A DNA stretch of 64,000 bases. Origin: Bradyrhizobium campsiandrae. GTDB taxonomy: Bacteria > Pseudomonadota > Alphaproteobacteria > Rhizobiales > Xanthobacteraceae. Each line of letters opens with the position of its first letter. Position 1 is the stretch's first letter. The position numbers and the translations under genes were made by a program. This document shows, in pieces, positions 17,970 through 28,345 of this stretch. The notes under the pieces were generated by a model, which saw only the letters and a list, made by a program, of their open reading frames with translations, ran no database searches and had not been told where the DNA came from. The stretch covers positions 46,457 to 110,456 of the forward strand of contig NZ_JAANIH010000028.1 in the NCBI RefSeq assembly GCF_014529705.1, written 5' to 3'.

Positions 17970-18395
17970 ATGTATACTGACTGTTACTGCACCCAACTGC
18001 GCAGAGCATCGAGCGGCGTTACCAAGATCTACGACGACGCTTTGCGCGCCCAAGGCTTGAGGATCACGCAGTTCTCGATGCTTCGAGGCTTGCAGAGATT
18101 GGGCCAAGCGACCCTATCGGAGCTGTCGGAGGAGCTTGCGCTCGATAGGACCACGATGTCGCGAGGCGTAAAAATGCTAATCGACGCGGGCTGGGTTGAC
18201 GCAACGACTGGCGAGACCGATGCGCGCGAGAAGATTCTCCGATTGAACGAGCGGGGGAAGAAGAAGCTAAGCGATGCGATCCCCTCCTGGTCAAAGGCGC
18301 AGGCGAAGGTAGAAGCCCATATGAAGCAGCACTTAAAATCAACTACCGAGAAGCGTTTGATCGAGGCCCTCTTGTCCCTTCAGTTCTCAGATTAA
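17970..18395 (+). CDS. MarR-family transcriptional regulator with N-terminal CxC
   Basis: Protein of 141 residues with a winged helix (TQFSMLRGLQRLGQATLSELSEELALDRTTMSRGVKMLIDAGWV, wing TGETDAREKILRLNERG) between dimerisation helices. The N-terminus has a C-Y-C motif (residues 5-7) followed by TQLRRAS, a position that could sense a thiol-reactive or aromatic ligand. A second MarR in this window (29656-30078) shares the CxC and TEIYDRAL segment. The ATG at 17970 is preferred to a TTG at 17961. It is divergent from the MHS transporter. Confidence 0.88.
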   Translation: MYTDCYCTQLRRASSGVTKIYDDALRAQGLRITQFSMLRGLQRLGQATLSELSEELALDRTTMSRGVKMLIDAGWVDATTGETDAREKILRLNERGKKKLSDAIPSWSKAQAKVEAHMKQHLKSTTEKRLIEALLSLQFSD

Positions 18396-18400
18396 CCCGA

Positions 18401-18438
18401 AAGCGGCCGGCGCGCTCCGCAAGTGCGCCGACCGGCTT
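18401..18438. terminator. Convergent hairpin, probable bidirectional terminator
   Basis: A long GC-rich inverted repeat (arms 18401-18416 and 18422-18438, cores GGCCGGCGC/GCGCCGACC) fills the gap between the converging marR and semialdehyde dehydrogenase genes. There is no long T run on either side, so it is an imperfect intrinsic terminator. Confidence 0.6.
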
Positions 18439-18441
18439 GCA

Positions 18442-19938
<1,497 letters not shown>

Positions 19939-20043
19939 CGCCAGGTTCTCCGATTGAGATAACCGGATTACCTTGGGCAGTCCCGCACCCATCTCTCAAC
20001 GAGAAGCATTGCGGACCGGTTGTGCAGAAAATAGAGTCGACGG

Positions 20044-20931
20044 ATGGATTGGGATCGAATTCGCATATTTCTCGAAGTAGCGCGGAGTGGCCAGATCCTC
20101 GGCGCCGCGAAGCGGCTGAAGGTAAATCACGCGACGGTTGCGCGGCAGTTGACTGCACTCGAGGAGGATCTGAACACTAAGCTAGTCACTCGAACGACAA
20201 CCGGTTCGTCGCTGACGCCGGCAGGCCTCGCGCTCCTTGGAGCGGCCGAGCGAGCCGAGTCCGAATTTCTGCGGGTTGGCGCCGCATTTGTCGAAGCTTC
20301 CGACCGGCTGGACGGCACGGTTCGAGTCGGAGCGCCGGACGGTCTCGGAAACTACTTCTTGGTGGACAAGTTGGCTGCTTTCGCAGCCGACAACCCTGGC
20401 CTCAAGATACAATTGGCGCCGCTTCCTCGTACATTCTCCCTCGCCAAGCGGGAAGCCGACATTGTGGTGATGCTCGACAGACCGGAGGAAGGAAAGCTCA
20501 TCTGCACGAAGCTCACAGACTACACTTTGGGTCTCTATGGAGCCGACGGATACATTAAAAAGGCTTCGCCGTTAACCCATCCAGAGCACCTATCGGACCA
20601 CCTCCTGATCACCTATATCGACGATATCGCCTACAGTCCCGCTCTGGATTACGCATCCGGTTTCGAAATGCATACCAAGCGACGCTTCGAGTGCGGGAGC
20701 GTCATGGGGCAGGTCGAAGCAGTCAGGGCGGGACATGGCGTCGGAATTCTGCACGATTATGCGGCGGCCCGGTACCCCGAACTTCGTCGGCTTTTACCCG
20801 ACCATAGCTTCACGCGAAGCTACTGGCTCGTTTCCCATCCGGACACGCATGAAACTCCCCGAGTCAAAGCCGTGCATCGGCACCTCGTGACTTCCATACG
20901 GCGAGCAAGGAAGTATTTCCTCGTGCGGTGA
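20044..20931 (+). CDS. LysR-family regulator, divergent from mmsA
   Basis: Protein of 295 residues with an N-terminal winged helix (FLEVARSGQILGAAKRLKVNHATVARQLTALEEDL) and an effector domain with an ADIVVMLDRP segment. The N-terminal MDWDRIRIFL is typical of a subgroup acting beside aldehyde dehydrogenase genes. The 105-bp gap to mmsA should contain a shared control region, so it probably activates mmsA. After its stop, about 270 bases up to the next gene show nothing recognisable. Confidence 0.9.
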   Translation: MDWDRIRIFLEVARSGQILGAAKRLKVNHATVARQLTALEEDLNTKLVTRTTTGSSLTPAGLALLGAAERAESEFLRVGAAFVEASDRLDGTVRVGAPDGLGNYFLVDKLAAFAADNPGLKIQLAPLPRTFSLAKREADIVVMLDRPEEGKLICTKLTDYTLGLYGADGYIKKASPLTHPEHLSDHLLITYIDDIAYSPALDYASGFEMHTKRRFECGSVMGQVEAVRAGHGVGILHDYAAARYPELRRLLPDHSFTRSYWLVSHPDTHETPRVKAVHRHLVTSIRRARKYFLVR

Positions 20932-21204
20932 AGAGAAGTGACAGGTCGTTATAGCAAGGGTCTTTTGCACCGATAGTTTCCGGGACGATAAGATGATAGG
21001 AGCCGGTCGTGCGCGGGGTTCCATAACGCCCCGATCTCGTTGTATTCACCTACGATCGATCGCTCGATCCTGACGTTATATGCCGTTCGATGTCACCATG
21101 CGTGCCCGTCGACGCAGTCTGGCGGGAGGATATTGGAGTATAGCATAACGCGCTGGCAGAACTGGCGGACTTGCGGCGTATAATCGGGCGCGTCCGTCAT
21201 GCCG

Positions 21205-22170
21205 TTAGGCCGTTCGGGTTCGCTCTCGGTCAAAGGGCGTGACGTTGTGAGGGGCGATCGGTGCGACGTCACCGCGTTGGAAATGGGCGCGTACGGCATC
21301 GAGGAAAAGGTCGCGCGAGGCCAGCCGCTGGTGCTTCCGCCAGCATACCCCCAAAATGGCTTCCGGCGGCGGCGGGTCGGCGAGCACGAAGGCAAGTGGC
21401 TTATAGACGACACCGCGAACCCTAAGCATAGCGACCCATTCGGGAACAAGCGCGACGCCCATACCAGCGGCGACCATCGCCACGATGGTCTGCTTTTCCG
21501 TGGCTTCCTGCACGATATTGGGATGGGCGCCAACCGCGTCGAAGAAACGCATGATCAGTCCGAATGTGCACGGCCTGGTACGCTTTGGGGGGAGAATGAG
21601 CGGCTCGTTCAGGATTTCGTGCAGCCCGACCTCTTCCCGCTCGTGCAGGTCATGGCTTTGCGGTAACGCGACCAATAATCGCTCTCGAGTGAGATATTCC
21701 CATTGCAAGTCAGGCTCCTTGACGGGGGGCCGAAGGAAGCCGATGTCGAGCCGACCGGTCATAAGTCCTTGCAGTTGACGAGAGGTCGTCGCCTCTTCCA
21801 ACTGGATCTTGACCCGACCTTGTTCTTGGCGAAAAGCGTACAGAACTTCCGGAAGAAAGCCCGCCGCGGCAGAATCCAAAGCGCCGATCCGCAGAATTTC
21901 GCCCTCGTCTCTGGCAGCCTCCTGGACGCTACGTTGAGCGCTCTTGGTCCGCTGCAGAATATCTTTTGCTTCGTCTAGAAACACTGTTCCAGCACGGGTA
22001 AGAACCACGCTCCGCGTAGTTCGCGAAAATAGCCGGACGTCGAGTTCTTCCTCCAGCATTCGGATGTGCCGGCTTAGTGCCGATGGCGCCATGTGCAGGC
22101 GCGCAGCCGCCTTTCCGTAATGCAGCTCCTCGGCCACGGTGACGAAACAGCGCAGGTGCTTGAGATCCAT
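21205..22170 (-). CDS. LysR-family regulator (CbnR/BenM-type)
   Basis: Protein of 321 residues. The winged helix reads LRCFVTVAEELHYGKAAARLHMAPSALSRHIRMLEEEL, close to CatR/BenM-type regulators of aromatic or dicarboxylate catabolism; the effector domain contains MTGRLDIGFLRPPV. The ATG at 22170 is preferred over a TTG at 22176. It is transcribed in the same direction as, and 32 bases downstream of, the dicarboxylate transporter gene, which it may control. Confidence 0.9.
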   Translation of the reverse strand: MDLKHLRCFVTVAEELHYGKAAARLHMAPSALSRHIRMLEEELDVRLFSRTTRSVVLTRAGTVFLDEAKDILQRTKSAQRSVQEAARDEGEILRIGALDSAAAGFLPEVLYAFRQEQGRVKIQLEEATTSRQLQGLMTGRLDIGFLRPPVKEPDLQWEYLTRERLLVALPQSHDLHEREEVGLHEILNEPLILPPKRTRPCTFGLIMRFFDAVGAHPNIVQEATEKQTIVAMVAAGMGVALVPEWVAMLRVRGVVYKPLAFVLADPPPPEAILGVCWRKHQRLASRDLFLDAVRAHFQRGDVAPIAPHNVTPFDRERTRTA

Positions 22171-22202
22171 TGCCAATCTTTCTTGGTCGTTCGCGGTCGA
22201 GT

Positions 22203-23564
22203 TCAGGCCGGCCGCACGGTACGCCTCAGATTAAATCGAATCCCCGGACCGAAATAGTCGGAATACACCCGTTCGGCCTGCGCATCGTCGAATTCGCCAG
22301 CCATGCGAGACACGACGACCGTGCCAACGATATTTCCTATAATATTGGTCGTCGCACGCGCTTGGGTCATGAATCGATCGACGCCAATCAGCAACCCCAG
22401 GCCTTCCACCGGCAAAACATGCGTCGCAGAGAGCGTTGCTGCAAGGGTAATAAATCCGGCTCCCCCAACCCCGCTTGCCCCCTTCGACGTCAGCATCAGG
22501 AGGACGAGCAACCCGACCTGCTGACCGAGTGTCATATCGATACCGTAGGCCTGGGCAATAAAAAGAGCCGCGATCGACAGATAGATCGATGCGCCATCTG
22601 CGTTGAAAGAGTATCCCGTCGGCAACACGAGACTGGCGGCCGGTAGCGAACAACCAAGACGGTTGAGCTTTGCGATAAGCTGCGGGAGCACCGATTCCGA
22701 GGCGGCAGTGCCGACGACGATGAGGATCTCGGCCCCGGCGAAGCTGAGAAGCCGGTACATGCTGAAGCCGCTGGCCCTCGCGACGACAAACAAGACGACC
22801 ACGACGAAGACGACCGAAGTCGCATAGACGCAGGCTAGGACCTTGCCTAAGATAACGACGGACCCGATGCCGTACTTTCCAACCGAGAACGCCATGGCGC
22901 CAAAGGCGCCGATCGGTGCGAGGCGCATGATCATGTTGATCAACCGGAACATTATCGTGCTGGTAGAATGAACAACTTCCAACAGCGGCTCCGCCTTTGC
23001 TCCAACAAGCGTTCCCGCGCATCCGAACAAAACGCCGAACAGCACGATCTGCAGAAGGTCTCCGCGGGCGAACGCACCAACAACATTGTCGGGCACGAGA
23101 TTGGTCAGGAAGTGGACAATTGAATTGCCCGCTGCAGCATCTTGATACTGTCGGATGTCGACTGCCGAGGCCGCGGAGTGGCCCAGGCCTGCGCCCGGCC
23201 TAAAGAGGTTGGCGACGATGAGACCAAGAGCAAGTGCGGCCGTCGTGACGATCTCAAAATAGAGAATTGCCGAGCCACCGATCTTACCGACGCGCTTGAG
23301 ATCGCCCACTGTTGCGACCCCCGACACGATCGTCAGAAAGGCGATAGGCGCCACGACCATGCGGATAAGCTTGATGAACGTGTCCCCGAGCGGCTGCATG
23401 GATTCGCCGACCTGCGGAAAGTAATGGCCTAGGATGATACCGATGACTGCAGCGGCGAAGACCTGCATGGTCAAGCCGCAATACCAGGGCGCTTTGGCCG
23501 AGGAGACGGTCGGGTCGGCGATTTCAGCAGCTTTCTTGTCTGTCAGGGCGACGGCGCCAGTCAT
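22203..23564 (-). CDS. dctA: C4-dicarboxylate:cation symporter, DctA family
   Basis: Protein of 453 residues of the DAACS family. Markers are FIKLIRMVVAPIAFLTIVSGVA, GTAASESVLPQLIAKL (serine-rich hairpin region), PTGYSFNADGASIYLSIAALFIAQA and DRFMTQARATTNIIGN. It imports succinate, fumarate, malate or related acids with protons or sodium. The ATG at 23564 follows GGAGGAAG. It is divergent from a fused tautomerase gene; the gap contains two GCACAATC copies (23638 and 23651) spaced 13 bp apart that could be regulator half-sites. Confidence 0.9.
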   Translation of the reverse strand: MTGAVALTDKKAAEIADPTVSSAKAPWYCGLTMQVFAAAVIGIILGHYFPQVGESMQPLGDTFIKLIRMVVAPIAFLTIVSGVATVGDLKRVGKIGGSAILYFEIVTTAALALGLIVANLFRPGAGLGHSAASAVDIRQYQDAAAGNSIVHFLTNLVPDNVVGAFARGDLLQIVLFGVLFGCAGTLVGAKAEPLLEVVHSTSTIMFRLINMIMRLAPIGAFGAMAFSVGKYGIGSVVILGKVLACVYATSVVFVVVVLFVVARASGFSMYRLLSFAGAEILIVVGTAASESVLPQLIAKLNRLGCSLPAASLVLPTGYSFNADGASIYLSIAALFIAQAYGIDMTLGQQVGLLVLLMLTSKGASGVGGAGFITLAATLSATHVLPVEGLGLLIGVDRFMTQARATTNIIGNIVGTVVVSRMAGEFDDAQAERVYSDYFGPGIRFNLRRTVRPA

Positions 23565-23745
23565 TTCCAGCTTCCTCCAATATGAGCTTTTGGGTGACTT
23601 AAGCACGCCGGTGCCAGCAGCATTGAACGCGATAAATGCACAATCATCTCGCACAATCGGGGCGCCCGAGACGGCCTAGGATGCCGTCATCACAAGCTTG
23701 GCGTCGAGACCGAGCCGTATCCAAAACCAGCTATCGAGGCTACAA

Positions 23746-24156
23746 ATGCCATATCTTCAGCTAGACACTCCTTTTGCATATTCAGTCGACCAGAAGCGCC
23801 ACCTCGCCAAGCGCATGGGCGAGATCTACGCGGACGTGATGAAGGCGAACATCAATCGCATCAGCATCGCGATCCGGGAACTTGGCGAGGGAGGCCTCTG
23901 GCGTTGCGGTCCGAATGATCCCCGACCGGTGGCCCTCCTCATGTGCGATATTCGGCAGGGACGCGAGAAAGAAACCCGCGCAGAGCTGGCGCGTCAATTG
24001 GTAGAAGCGTGTATCGAGATCGTCGGTCTCGACGAGACGACCATCAACGTCGAGTTCACCCAGCATTCGGGTGACGAGATGTACCACACCATGTATGGCG
24101 GCCTGAGCGACGATTGGCAGGCTGGCCAGACGGACACTCTGAACGGTCGCGCCTAG
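23746..24156 (+). CDS. Fused 4-oxalocrotonate-tautomerase-like protein (two beta-alpha-beta units)
   Basis: Protein of 136 residues. Starting at the ATG at 23746 places Pro at position 2, as in catalytic tautomerases; GAGG lies 6 bases upstream. Residues 2-50 (PYLQLDTP, then NRISIAIRELGEGG) form one 4-OT-like unit, and residues about 63-115 (PVALLMCDIRQGREKETRAELARQL, ETTINVEFTQHS) a second unit without the N-terminal proline. Such fused forms isomerise or hydrate unsaturated oxo-acids, but the substrate is unknown. It is divergent from dctA and convergent with pntB. Confidence 0.75.
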   Translation: MPYLQLDTPFAYSVDQKRHLAKRMGEIYADVMKANINRISIAIRELGEGGLWRCGPNDPRPVALLMCDIRQGREKETRAELARQLVEACIEIVGLDETTINVEFTQHSGDEMYHTMYGGLSDDWQAGQTDTLNGRA

Positions 24157-24158
24157 AC

Positions 24159-24189
24159 CATACGCGGCGGCAAGATTTGCCGCGGTATG
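24159..24189. terminator. Hairpin between converging genes
   Basis: Imperfect inverted repeat with outer arms CATAC/GTATG and inner arms GGCAA/TTGCC around a short loop, in the gap between the fused tautomerase gene and pntB. It lacks a T run, so its terminator role is inferred from position. Confidence 0.4.
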
Positions 24190-24231
24190 AATTCGGCTTC
24201 GTAGCTCGACGAACGCGGCCATGGCGCATTC

Positions 24232-25629
24232 TCACATCGCCTTGACAATGTTCTCGGTGACCTTCTTGGCGTCGCCGAGCAGCATCATGGTGTTGTCGCG
24301 GTAGAACAGCGGATTGTCGATGCCGGCATAGCCCGAGGCGAGCGAGCGCTTGATGAACATCACGGTGCCGGCCTTCCAGACCTGGAGCACCGGCATGCCG
24401 TAGATCGGCGAGGTCTTGTCCTCTTCGGCGGCCGGGTTGGTGACGTCGTTGGCGCCGATCACGAAGGCGATGTCGGCCTGCGCGAATTCGGAGTTGATGT
24501 CCTCGAGCTCGAACACCTCGTCATAGGGCACGTTGGCTTCGGCGAGCAGCACGTTCATGTGGCCGGGCATGCGGCCGGCGACCGGGTGAATGGCGTATTT
24601 CACCTCGACGCCTTCCTTCTTCAGCATGTCGGCCATTTCGCGCAGCGCGTGCTGGGCCTGGGCCACCGCCATGCCATAGCCGGGCACGATGATGACCTTG
24701 GAGGCGTTCTTCATGATGAAGGCGGCATCGTCGGCCGAGCCGAGCTTGGCAGGCTTCTGCTCGCCGCCGCCACCGCCGGCAGCGGCAGTCTCGCCGCCGA
24801 AGCCGCCAAGGATGACCGAGATGAAGGACCGGTTCATCGCGTGGCACATGATGTAGGACAGGATCGCGCCGGAGGAGCCGACAAGCGCGCCGGTGATGAT
24901 CAGCGCGGAGTTGCCGAGCGTAAAGCCGATGCCCGCCGCGGCCCAGCCGGAATAGGAGTTCAGCATCGAGATCACGACCGGCATGTCGGCGCCGCCGATC
25001 GGGACGATCATCAGCACGCCGAGCGCCAGCGCGATGATGACGATCAGCCAGAAGTCGAGCGCGCTGCCGGACATCACCAGCCCGACGATGAAGAACACCA
25101 GCGCCACGGCGAGCGCGATGTTGATGATGTGGCGGAACGGCAGGATGATCGGCGCGCCGCTCATGCGCGCGGACAGCTTCAGGAACGCGATCACCGAGCC
25201 GGTGAAGGTCAGCGCGCCGATGGCGACGCCGAGCGACATCTCGACCAGGCTCTGCGGATGGATGTTGCCGGGGGTGCCGATGTCGAAGGCTTCGGGCGCG
25301 TAGAACGCGCCGGCGGCGACCAGCACCGCGGCCATGCCGACCAGCGAGTGGAAGGCGGCGACCAGTTCCGGCATCGACGTCATCGGCACGCGGCGGGCGA
25401 TCACCGCGCCGATCCCGCCGCCGATGGCGATGCCGAGGATCACGAGGATCCACGCGACGCCGTCCGCCGGCGGATGGCTGGCCAGCGTGGTTGCGACCGC
25501 GATCCCCATGCCGATCATGCCGAACAGATTGCCCTGGCGCGACGTCGCCGGGCTCGACAGCCCGCGCAGCGACAGGATGAAGAGCACCCCCGCCACGAGA
25601 TACAAGAATGCAGAGAGATTGGCGTTCAT
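24232..25629 (-). CDS. pntB: NAD(P) transhydrogenase subunit beta
   Basis: Protein of 465 residues. The first ~260 residues form about nine membrane helices of the proton channel; the C-terminal ~180 residues form the NADP(H)-binding domain III (VIIVPGYGMAVAQAQHALREMADML, HPVAGRMPGHMNVLLAEA, GANDVTNPAA). The complex couples proton entry to hydride transfer from NADH to NADP+. It is the last gene of pntAA-pntAB-pntB. The coding sequence is very GC-rich, so long antisense frames appear opposite it, but these are shadows. Confidence 0.97.
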   Translation of the reverse strand: MNANLSAFLYLVAGVLFILSLRGLSSPATSRQGNLFGMIGMGIAVATTLASHPPADGVAWILVILGIAIGGGIGAVIARRVPMTSMPELVAAFHSLVGMAAVLVAAGAFYAPEAFDIGTPGNIHPQSLVEMSLGVAIGALTFTGSVIAFLKLSARMSGAPIILPFRHIINIALAVALVFFIVGLVMSGSALDFWLIVIIALALGVLMIVPIGGADMPVVISMLNSYSGWAAAGIGFTLGNSALIITGALVGSSGAILSYIMCHAMNRSFISVILGGFGGETAAAGGGGGEQKPAKLGSADDAAFIMKNASKVIIVPGYGMAVAQAQHALREMADMLKKEGVEVKYAIHPVAGRMPGHMNVLLAEANVPYDEVFELEDINSEFAQADIAFVIGANDVTNPAAEEDKTSPIYGMPVLQVWKAGTVMFIKRSLASGYAGIDNPLFYRDNTMMLLGDAKKVTENIVKAM

Positions 25630-25668
25630 CTCAGGTCCCCATCTGTCCCTTCAGCCCGAGGTGGCCAC

Positions 25669-25986
25669 TCACTTCGACTTCTTCTTGTACATCGCCAGCA
25701 TGCGCTGGGTGACGAGGAAGCCGCCGAAGATATTCACGCTGGCGAAGATGAGCGCGACGAAGCCGAAGCCCCGCGCCCATCCAGAACCGCTCGAAATCAT
25801 GCCGACCCCGACGGCCAGCAGCGCGCCGACCACGATCACCGAGGAGATCGCGTTGGTCACGCTCATCAGCGGCGTATGCAGCGCCGGCGTCACCGACCAC
25901 ACCACGAAATAGCCGACGAAGACGGCGAGGACGAAGATCGACAGCCTGAAGACGAAGGGGTCGACGACCTGTGCAACATGCTCCAT
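25669..25986 (-). CDS. pntAB: NAD(P) transhydrogenase subunit alpha part 2 (membrane domain)
   Basis: Protein of 105 residues with three or four hydrophobic helices (FVFRLSIFVLAVFVGYFVVWSV, THPLMSVTNAISSVIVVGALLAVG). This is the small membrane part of the alpha subunit, which is a separate gene in alphaproteobacteria while E. coli has it fused to PntA. It lies 11 bases downstream of pntAA and about 40 bases upstream of pntB. Confidence 0.95.
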   Translation of the reverse strand: MEHVAQVVDPFVFRLSIFVLAVFVGYFVVWSVTPALHTPLMSVTNAISSVIVVGALLAVGVGMISSGSGWARGFGFVALIFASVNIFGGFLVTQRMLAMYKKKSK

Positions 25987-25997
25987 GGCGGCTCTCC

Positions 25998-27125
25998 TTA
26001 TGCCTTCGGCTGGAAGTTCGGGTGGATCACGGCGCCGTCCTTGGTCAGCGCGGTGGCCTTGACCAGCTCGTCGTCCCAGTTCACGGCGAGCTTCTTCTCT
26101 TTCTTGTCGACCATGGTCTCGATGAAGTTGAATAAATTGCGCGCGTAGAGGCTGGAGGCCGAGGCCGCGACGCGGCCGGCGACGTTGGTGTAGCCGACGA
26201 TCTTGATGCCATCGAGGTCGACGACCTCGCCGGCCCTGACGCCCTCGACATTGCCGCCGCGCTCGACGGCGAGATCGACCAGCACCGAACCCGGCTTCAT
26301 TGACTTCACCATCTCGGCCGAGACGAGCTTCGGCGCCGGCCGGCCCGGAATCAGCGCAGTGGTGATGACGATGTCCTGCTTCTTGATGTGCTCGGCGGTG
26401 AGCGCGGCCTGCTTGGCCTGGTACTCTTTCGACATTTCCTTGGCGTAGCCGCCGGCGGTCTGCGCGTTCTTGAACTCCTCGTCCTCGACGGCGAGGAATT
26501 TCGCACCCAGCGATTCGACCTGCTCCTTGGTTGCGGGGCGCACGTCGGTCGCGGTGACGACGGCGCCGAGCCGGCGCGCGGTCGCGATCGCCTGGAGGCC
26601 GGCGACGCCGACGCCCATCACGAACACTTTTGCGGCGGGCACGGTACCGGCCGCGGTCATCATCATCGGGAAGGCGCGGCCGAAGGCCTCGGCACCCTCG
26701 ATCACCGCGCGGTAGCCGGCGAGGTTCGCCTGCGAGGACAGCACATCCATCACCTGCGCACGCGTGATGCGCGGCATCAATTCCATCGCGAAAGCGGAGA
26801 CGCCGGCATCGGCGATCGTCTTCAGCGCGGCCTCGTTGCCGTAGGGATCCATGATCGCGATAACGATCGCGCCGCGCTTGTACTGCGCAAGCTCGGAGGC
26901 TTCAGGACGCTTCACCTTGATGATGATGTCGGCGTCCTTCAGCGCATCGGCACTGACGGTGGCGCCCACAGCGGTGAATTCGGAGTCCGGCAGGCCCGAC
27001 TTGATACCGGCACCCGGCTCAACGGCGATGTCGGCACCCAGCGCCTTGAACTTCTTCACCGTATCAGGCGAAGCCGCGACACGCGGCTCCGACGGATCGA
27101 TTTCCTTTGCAACGGCGATCTTCAT
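25998..27125 (-). CDS. pntAA: NAD(P) transhydrogenase subunit alpha part 1
   Basis: Soluble NAD(H)-binding domain I, 375 residues. It begins MKIAVAKEIDPSEPRVAASP, contains the alanine dehydrogenase-like VFVMGVGVAGLQAIATARRLGAVVTATDVRP Rossmann segment and KQDIVITTALIPGRPAPKLVS. The ATG at 27125 follows GGAGG and is the family start. First gene of the operon; its promoter should lie in the roughly 270-bp gap up to 27396, in which I see no gene. Confidence 0.96.
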   Translation of the reverse strand: MKIAVAKEIDPSEPRVAASPDTVKKFKALGADIAVEPGAGIKSGLPDSEFTAVGATVSADALKDADIIIKVKRPEASELAQYKRGAIVIAIMDPYGNEAALKTIADAGVSAFAMELMPRITRAQVMDVLSSQANLAGYRAVIEGAEAFGRAFPMMMTAAGTVPAAKVFVMGVGVAGLQAIATARRLGAVVTATDVRPATKEQVESLGAKFLAVEDEEFKNAQTAGGYAKEMSKEYQAKQAALTAEHIKKQDIVITTALIPGRPAPKLVSAEMVKSMKPGSVLVDLAVERGGNVEGVRAGEVVDLDGIKIVGYTNVAGRVAASASSLYARNLFNFIETMVDKKEKKLAVNWDDELVKATALTKDGAVIHPNFQPKA

Positions 27126-27396
27126 AGGCCCTCCGGCAGTGAAGGGCGCTCCAACGTACGAGCCAACGCTTAGTCCGACACGATCCGCGAACAAGCGCAG
27201 GCTCAACTTGGATTCCCTGCTGCGCGCTCAGGTCTACAAGGCTTGACGAACGTCGCAAATGCCGAATAAGCGACGTTTTAGGACATCGTCGCGCCGATTA
27301 CGACCGTGCGAAAAACTGCCGATTGAATGTCCTTGAGCCCTATTTGATGCGCACCCTGCGAGTCGTGAAGGAGCGACGAAGGGATCCAATTATTTT

Positions 27397-28281
27397 CTAC
27401 AGCACGTTGTTCTCAAGGATGCCGATTGCGGGCACTTCGATACGGATTCTGTCGCCAGGCACAAGATACCGCGGTGGCTTATAGCCGATGCCGACGCCAG
27501 CTGGGGTGCCGGTTGCGATGATGTCACCGGTCTGCAGAGTAATCGAGCTCCCAATCGTCCTTATAAGGGTTGGAATGTCGAATATCAGTTGTCCGATTGA
27601 CGCCGACTGCCGAAGCTCCCCGTTGACCCAAAGCTGAATCGTTTGAGCGCCAATATCCGCAATTTCATCAGCGGTGACGATACACGGGCCCATGGGAGCG
27701 AAGGTATCGATACCCTTGCCGAGAAGCCACTGCTTGTGGCGCTTCTGCAATTCGCGTGAAGTTACGTCATTGATGATTGTGTAGCCGAAAATGAACGACA
27801 TTGGATCGTCCGCTGCCGCAACCCTTCCGGAACGTCCGATGATAACCGCGAGTTCTGCTTCATAATCGACGGAAGAATATGGGTCGAGCGCGCTGGCAAT
27901 ACCTGCGTGGGGGCCGACCACTGCCGAAGGTGGCTTCGAGAAAATGATCGGATACTCCGGAACCTCGTTGCCTCCAACAGACCCCGAGTCAAAGCCACTT
28001 GAGCCGAACTCCGTCGCATGCTCGTAGTAGTTTTTTCCGATGCAGAAGATGTTTCGGCTCGGTGTTCGTATCGGCGCAAGCAACTTCAGACCTGACGTTG
28101 AATGCCTGCTGCCGTTCGCGATCAGGCGCGCGATTGGCTCACGCAGGAAGTCGAAGCCTTTAATCATGTCGATCATGCGGGGTGCGATCCCTGCTTCGCT
28201 GAGATCGACAAACTCCTTCTCGTCAGCAGTCAGCACCCCAAGATGCTCAGCATCGTTCCGCAAAAATGTTATGAACTTCAT
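27397..28281 (-). CDS. Fumarylacetoacetate hydrolase family protein
   Basis: Protein of 294 residues with the FAH metal-site pattern: IGKNYYEHATE, DYEAELAVIIGR (metal-binding Glu and Asp), NDVTSRELQ, GKGIDTFAPMGPCIV and GDIIATGTPAGVG. Family members hydrolyse or decarboxylate oxo-acids: fumarylacetoacetate, 2-oxo-hept-3-ene-dioate, oxaloacetate, acylpyruvates. It is the last gene of a minus-strand group with an MFS transporter, a MarR regulator and a tautomerase, suggesting degradation of an aromatic or lactone-derived oxo-acid. Confidence 0.92.
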   Translation of the reverse strand: MKFITFLRNDAEHLGVLTADEKEFVDLSEAGIAPRMIDMIKGFDFLREPIARLIANGSRHSTSGLKLLAPIRTPSRNIFCIGKNYYEHATEFGSSGFDSGSVGGNEVPEYPIIFSKPPSAVVGPHAGIASALDPYSSVDYEAELAVIIGRSGRVAAADDPMSFIFGYTIINDVTSRELQKRHKQWLLGKGIDTFAPMGPCIVTADEIADIGAQTIQLWVNGELRQSASIGQLIFDIPTLIRTIGSSITLQTGDIIATGTPAGVGIGYKPPRYLVPGDRIRIEVPAIGILENNVL

Positions 28282-28345
28282 GTCCGTTCTCTTGCTCGAC
28301 TTCCGCTCACGGCGCCGATCGAAACTGGCGCTCTACTATCTTCGG

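Noticed and set aside
24521..25453. 310-codon minus-strand frame within pntB
   Set aside because: Arg/His-rich out-of-frame translation of pntB with no protein pattern.
24559..26148. 529-codon plus-strand frame opposite pntB/pntAB
   Set aside because: It is antisense to a strongly conserved operon; its His/Arg/Asp-rich composition is the usual shadow of GC-rich codons on the other strand.
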